Assembly: GCA_964478915.1 (NCBI GenBank)
Contig: CAYZKG010000127.1
Coordinates: 1 to 7,499, forward strand
Source: CAYJUM01 sp964478915
GTDB lineage: Bacteria > Nitrospirota > Nitrospiria > Nitrospirales > Nitrospiraceae
Direction of reading: 5' to 3'
Length of the DNA: 7,499 nt
Shown here: positions 5,060-7,499 of the stretch, piece after piece
How positions within the stretch are numbered: the first letter of the stretch is position 1
Layout of the letters: every line of letters begins with the position of its first letter
Translations under genes and position numbers: made by a program
The notes under the pieces: model-generated
What the model was told of the DNA's origin: nothing
The model's database searches: none
Seen by the model: the letters and a program-made list of their open reading frames with translations, nothing else

Positions 5060-5619
5060 GTGACGCACATGCGGCAGGACGGGGGAGCAAGGAGGTGGCC
5101 ACGCTGGCGGGCGGCTGCTTCTGGTGCCTGGAGGCGGTCTATGACCGGATGAAGGGTGTCGAGTCGGTGGAGTCGGGGTACATGGGCGGCCAGGTCCCGC
5201 ATCCGACCTACGAAGCGGTCTGCACCGGTCGCACCGGCCATGCCGAGGTGGTGCAGGTCACCTTCGATCCGGCGGCGGTCTCCTACCGCGAGCTGCTCGA
5301 GGTGTTCTTTGCCATCCACGACCCCACGACGCTGAACCGCCAGGGCCACGACGTGGGGACGCAATACCGCTCGGCGATCTTCTACCATTCGCCCGAGCAG
5401 AAGGCGATCGCCGAGGACGTCATCGCCGCACTCACCAAGGAGCAGGTCTTCGACCGGCCGATTGTGACCGAGGTCACCCCCGCGGGGCCGTTCTACGTCG
5501 CCGAGGACTATCACCAGGAATACTTCGCGCACAATCCCTCCCAGCCCTACTGCACCTCTGTCGTCAGCCCGAAGGTCGCAAAGTTCCGCAAGCTGTTCGC
5601 CGCGAAAGTGAAGAGCTAG
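5056..5619 (+). CDS. msrA: Peptide-methionine (S)-S-oxide reductase MsrA
   Basis: MsrA reduces the S-epimer of methionine sulfoxide in proteins and free methionine back to methionine, using thioredoxin, and so repairs oxidative damage. The catalytic motif GGCFWCLE lies at residues 19-26, with C21 as the nucleophile. GYMGG (41-45), GHAEVVQVTFDP (61-72), FFAIHDPTTLNRQGHDVGTQYRSAIFY (84-110) and EDYHQEYF (150-157) are standard MsrA blocks. The C-terminal PYC has C166 as a candidate resolving cysteine. The 187 residues are a normal length for a single-domain MsrA; no MsrB domain is fused or adjacent. GGAG sits 4 bases before the ATG, which also overlaps the stop of the upstream remnant ORF. No signal peptide is visible, so it is cytoplasmic. 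The gene converges with the DUF3313 gene, leaving only 4 bases between stops and no room for a separate terminator. Confidence 0.97.
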   Translation: MSDAHAAGRGSKEVATLAGGCFWCLEAVYDRMKGVESVESGYMGGQVPHPTYEAVCTGRTGHAEVVQVTFDPAAVSYRELLEVFFAIHDPTTLNRQGHDVGTQYRSAIFYHSPEQKAIAEDVIAALTKEQVFDRPIVTEVTPAGPFYVAEDYHQEYFAHNPSQPYCTSVVSPKVAKFRKLFAAKVKS

Positions 5620-5623
5620 CCGG

Positions 5624-6271
5624 TCACTTCGTCTTTCCGTGCACTTCATCCATGCTCTCGCGGAGCATCTTCGCCCAGGCATCGAACGCCCGCTTGGCAT
5701 GGCCCCACTTCGTAAATCCCTGGACGATGTCGCCGGGCGCCAACGGAAATCCGATTTTCCGGTCAACCAGCGCCGCCAGCCGCTCATTCGTCCGGGAGTC
5801 GAGAAACTCGGCCTCGACGGCGGCACCGCCCATATCCAAGGGAATGAACACGGCGGCCGTCGTAGCCACGTTCAACAATGGGTTGGCAGGGATGAGATTC
5901 GTAATGGCAGCGCGAAGCCGAAGCACGCCCGGCCCGGGCTCGCGCACCACCGGGTAAGCATCGCCGATCGCTTCCCTGAGCGCCATGTGCGCATAGTCCG
6001 TCAGCCTCTTGAGTTCCTCCGGGTCAATTTCCCGGTCCCGCGCCTCCGGCGAGTAATATACCTTGATCGGATCAATCAGCAGCTTGGTGTAATGCTGCCA
6101 GGGCACGCCCGGCTTCTCGTAATAGAGGAGCAGTTGGTCATCAGGCGTCGGCTTCAACTGGGAATAATTGTCCAAGAAACCCGACGGCTGAACCGGGGAG
6201 GACGCACACGCACACAGGACGAGGACAAGTGCGGGAAGGGGCAACCGCAGCCGAGACGTGGAAAGAGGCAT
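5624..6271 (-). CDS. DUF3313-type lipoprotein
   Basis: This is a 215-residue predicted lipoprotein resembling the DUF3313 family of uncharacterised envelope proteins. A signal peptide with a long Leu/Val-rich core ends in LCAC, with C22 as the likely lipidated residue. The mature part has PSGFLDNYSQLKP (29-41), then YYEKPGVPW, LLIDPIKVYYSPEARD, and YPVVREPGPGVLRLRAAITNL. It continues with GGAAVEAEFLDSRTNERLAALVDRK and a C-terminal helix. These match the family pattern I recall: 'SGFL-DYS', 'IDPV-VY', 'PGP-LR-R-AIT', 'EAEFLDS-T-ER-A'. The function of the family is not established. The ATG at 6271 has no clear Shine-Dalgarno, but it is the start that gives a proper signal peptide. A TAGAAT box (6288-6283) would leave a very short leader. 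It converges on msrA and diverges from the phosphatase gene. Confidence 0.87.
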   Translation of the reverse strand: MPLSTSRLRLPLPALVLVLCACASSPVQPSGFLDNYSQLKPTPDDQLLLYYEKPGVPWQHYTKLLIDPIKVYYSPEARDREIDPEELKRLTDYAHMALREAIGDAYPVVREPGPGVLRLRAAITNLIPANPLLNVATTAAVFIPLDMGGAAVEAEFLDSRTNERLAALVDRKIGFPLAPGDIVQGFTKWGHAKRAFDAWAKMLRESMDEVHGKTK

Positions 6272-6330
6272 GATGGTCCGCTATTCTACAACGTTTTCCG
6301 GACTGGAGCACTGTGCTAGGGTAGCAAGGC

Positions 6331-6798
6331 ATGAAATCCATCCTCTTCATCTGTACAGGAAACGTCTTCCGGAGCCTGGTGGCGGAGTACGCACTGAAGA
6401 CGCTGCTGGGGCCTGAGTCGGGATACGTGGTCCGTTCCGCCGGGACAGAGGCGGTCCCCCAGGCGGTCTCGCCGCTCATCCTTGGCTGGCTGCGGGAGAG
6501 AGGCGCCGATGCGTCACAGCACATGCCGAGGCAGTTGACACACGAGCTGCTCGACAGCGCCCACGTTCCGGTTGCGATGGGGGTGGATCACAAAGAGTTT
6601 ATCCGTCAGCAGTTCAACCGCGACGTGTGTCTCTTCAACGAGATCTGTTTTCAAAAACCCGAGTCCATTCTTGACGTGCACGAGGGGGTGCCGGACTGGC
6701 AGTTGAATGCCCAGGCCTCACGCGACTATGCGCTCTCGGTCATCGAATATATCTGGAACGCCATGCCGGCGTTTCTGGCCAGAATTCGGCAATTGTGA
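6331..6798 (+). CDS. Low-molecular-weight protein tyrosine phosphatase-like protein
   Basis: This 155-residue cytoplasmic protein has the LMW-PTP fold, shared by protein tyrosine phosphatases and thioredoxin-type arsenate reductases. The phosphate-binding loop is CTGNVFRS: C8 is the nucleophile and R14 binds the phosphate (CX5R), with S15 following. RSAGTEA (35-41) is the next conserved strand. D122 in EGVPDW is the candidate general acid, though the usual D-P dipeptide is replaced by D-W. The normal C-x-G-N-x-x-R-S-P has Leu instead of Pro after the serine. C100 and C106 lie mid-protein, not in the places used by ArsC to relay disulfides, and no ars genes are nearby. I favour a phosphatase over an arsenate reductase. 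It stands alone, divergent from the DUF3313 gene, with a weak AAGG near the ATG. The substrate is unknown. Confidence 0.85.
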   Translation: MKSILFICTGNVFRSLVAEYALKTLLGPESGYVVRSAGTEAVPQAVSPLILGWLRERGADASQHMPRQLTHELLDSAHVPVAMGVDHKEFIRQQFNRDVCLFNEICFQKPESILDVHEGVPDWQLNAQASRDYALSVIEYIWNAMPAFLARIRQL

Positions 6799-6826
6799 CG
6801 GCCTGCCAACCTCGCCCCCGCACCCA

Positions 6827-6855
6827 TTGACAAGGCTGCGGAAAATCATTATACG
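6827..6855 (+). promoter_or_regulatory. Sigma-70-type promoter P1 for the small exported protein
   Basis: A perfect -35 TTGACA (6827-6832), a 17-base spacer, and -10 TATACG (6850-6855). It lies in the gap after the phosphatase gene and would give a leader of roughly 70 bases. It is the best consensus promoter in the window. Confidence 0.6.
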
Positions 6856-6877
6856 CACCCTCCGCAGGATGGCAGGA

Positions 6878-6906
6878 TTGGTGACCCAGGAACCGGTCTG
6901 TAGAAT
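6878..6906 (+). promoter_or_regulatory. Second candidate promoter P2, with an imperfect hairpin
   Basis: TTGGTG (6878-6883), a 17-base spacer, and TAGAAT (6901-6906) would give a short leader before ATG 6935. The same stretch contains an imperfect inverted repeat. GTGAC-cc-AGGA at 6881-6891 pairs with TCCT-t-GTCAC at 6911-6920, so a transcript from P1 could fold just ahead of the ribosome binding site. Both roles are tentative. Confidence 0.35.
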
Positions 6907-6934
6907 CCCGTCCTTGTCACGAAAAGAGGAATGC

Positions 6935-7339
6935 ATGGGCAGGATGAATCTCCGCATGATCATCGTCATTGTCGCGGTCTTCGGCTGGCTTCATGCTTGG
7001 CCTGATGGGTTGGTGAGGCTCGGGGCGCTGAGCGTCGCGGTGGCGGCAGAGAGCTTCAATGTCGATGGCCTTCCCAAAGACCCGAGGGCCTTCCGCGCTC
7101 AGGTCGATCAGATCATCGGCAAGGTTGACGCCTTGCTGGCAAAGTTGAAAAGCAACCCGAAGGCCACGCCGATGGTGCTGGACCTGATGCAGACGAGGGA
7201 CAATATTCTTCGCGAGATCCTCAAGATGGAGGTCACGCCGGACGGGGCGAAGTGGACCCTCGCCGATGGTCGCGCGAGCGTGGAAGCCATGCTCAAGCTG
7301 CTGAAGGAGCAGTACGACAAGGCCGCCGGGATGACCTGA
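6935..7339 (+). CDS. Small exported helical protein, unknown function
   Basis: I do not recognise this 134-residue protein. The N-terminus is basic, then strongly hydrophobic (MIIVIVAVFGWLHAW, about 8-22). A second, weaker hydrophobic stretch ends in VAVAA at about residue 38, a plausible signal peptidase I site before ESFNVDG. The mature part of roughly 95 residues is charged and mostly helical, with DPRAFRAQVDQIIGKVDALLAKLK and VLDLMQTRDNILREILKME forming amphipathic helices. It contains no cysteine, so it is not a lipoprotein. ATG 6935 is supported by AGAGGA 4 bases upstream; ATG 6944 is an alternative that keeps the signal. In-frame sequence reaches back to 6707 but overlaps the phosphatase gene and has no exported character. 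It has its own promoters and ends one base before the stop of the convergent fourth lipoprotein copy. A periplasmic helical-bundle protein is the most that can be said. Confidence 0.8.
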   Translation: MGRMNLRMIIVIVAVFGWLHAWPDGLVRLGALSVAVAAESFNVDGLPKDPRAFRAQVDQIIGKVDALLAKLKSNPKATPMVLDLMQTRDNILREILKMEVTPDGAKWTLADGRASVEAMLKLLKEQYDKAAGMT

Positions 7340-7340
7340 G

Positions 7341-7499
7341 TTAAGGCTCCTTCCCATCCATCCCGCCCGGCACGCAATAGGTCGGGTTGTTCTCCCCGCC
7401 GTGGAAATAGGATCGATGCGTCCACTCCCGCAGCACACCCCGGCTCTCGAACGTCAGCACGTATTCGTCGCACCACGTCCCGGGGGCGTTGATCCGGCT
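7341..7499 (-). CDS. Small lipoprotein, BamE/SmpA-like, paralog D (N-terminus outside window)
   Basis: The last 52 residues of a fourth family member can be read on the minus strand to a TAA at 7343-7341. They include TWCDEYVLTFESRGVLREW, then HRSYFHGGENNPTYCVPGG and a short end. The W-C-D-E-Y-V-L-T-F block, the G-[IV]-L-R-x-W strand, the H-G-G-E motif and the second cysteine (TYC) all align with paralogs A-C. It has no frame break in the visible part. The tail is shorter, lacking the Pro-rich QF ending of B and C. The signal peptide and start lie beyond the window edge. It lies almost 5 kb from the other three copies, so the family is dispersed as well as clustered. Its stop is one base from the end of the convergent small exported protein gene. 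Confidence 0.82.
   Translation of the reverse strand, partial: SRINAPGTWCDEYVLTFESRGVLREWTHRSYFHGGENNPTYCVPGGMDGKEP

Noticed and set aside
5617..5626. Bidirectional terminator between msrA and the DUF3313 gene
   Set aside because: Only four bases separate the two stop codons and I see no stem with a T-run across the junction.
5011..5826. 271-codon minus-strand open frame across msrA and the DUF3313 gene
   Set aside because: It is antisense to msrA and in the wrong frame for the DUF3313 gene, has Arg-rich shadow composition and shows no motif. Both real genes on these bases have strong family signatures.
7108..7476. 122-codon minus-strand frame at the right edge
   Set aside because: It is out of frame with the conserved WCDEYVLTF coding of paralog D and antisense to the small exported protein gene.

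Overview
The window is gene-dense, GC-rich DNA from what looks like a diderm (Gram-negative-type) bacterium. At least five products carry lipoprotein signal peptides, two more appear Sec-exported, and housekeeping genes are packed with 4-bp or shorter overlaps. The lipoprotein repertoire and gene style would fit Nitrospirota or a similar environmental lineage, but that placement is only an impression. There is no rRNA, tRNA, CRISPR array, transposase or phage gene. No stretch over 300 bases lacks a gene.

Left block (1-2638, all on the minus strand, read right to left). A probable operon starts at a promoter near 2677-2705. It contains lipoprotein paralog C (2219-2638), a damaged exported alpha/beta hydrolase of the MetX-like type (1283-2175), paralog B (852-1283), paralog A (399-797), and an RluE-like 23S rRNA pseudouridine synthase cut by the window edge (1-402). 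Three of the five genes are copies of one small lipoprotein family. Its layout (a VxxxLGxP motif, a W-V-Y strand and a YVLTFD-GILR strand) resembles the BamE/SmpA/OmlA fold. A fourth copy enters at the far right edge (7341-7499, minus). All four share two invariant cysteines.

Centre (2640-4782, plus strand). A divergent promoter region holds a perfect 15-bp palindrome. It is followed by a class I SAM methyltransferase with a lipoprotein signal peptide, whose stop overlaps (ATGA) the start of an APC-family amino acid permease.

Right block (4783-7499). A promoter drives a 58-codon ORF that looks like the stranded N-terminus of a cupin gene, coupled by ATGA to msrA (methionine sulfoxide repair). 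msrA converges with a DUF3313-type lipoprotein gene. That gene is divergent from a low-molecular-weight phosphatase-like gene. A small exported helical protein of unknown function follows, preceded by two candidate sigma-70 promoters, and it converges with the fourth paralog.

The most interesting signals are the local amplification of the BamE-like, two-cysteine lipoprotein family around an exported MetX-like hydrolase. That hydrolase gene appears to have lost an internal segment and its reading frame. The remnant cupin ORF and the operator-like palindrome are secondary. I see no clearly new defence or mobile system.
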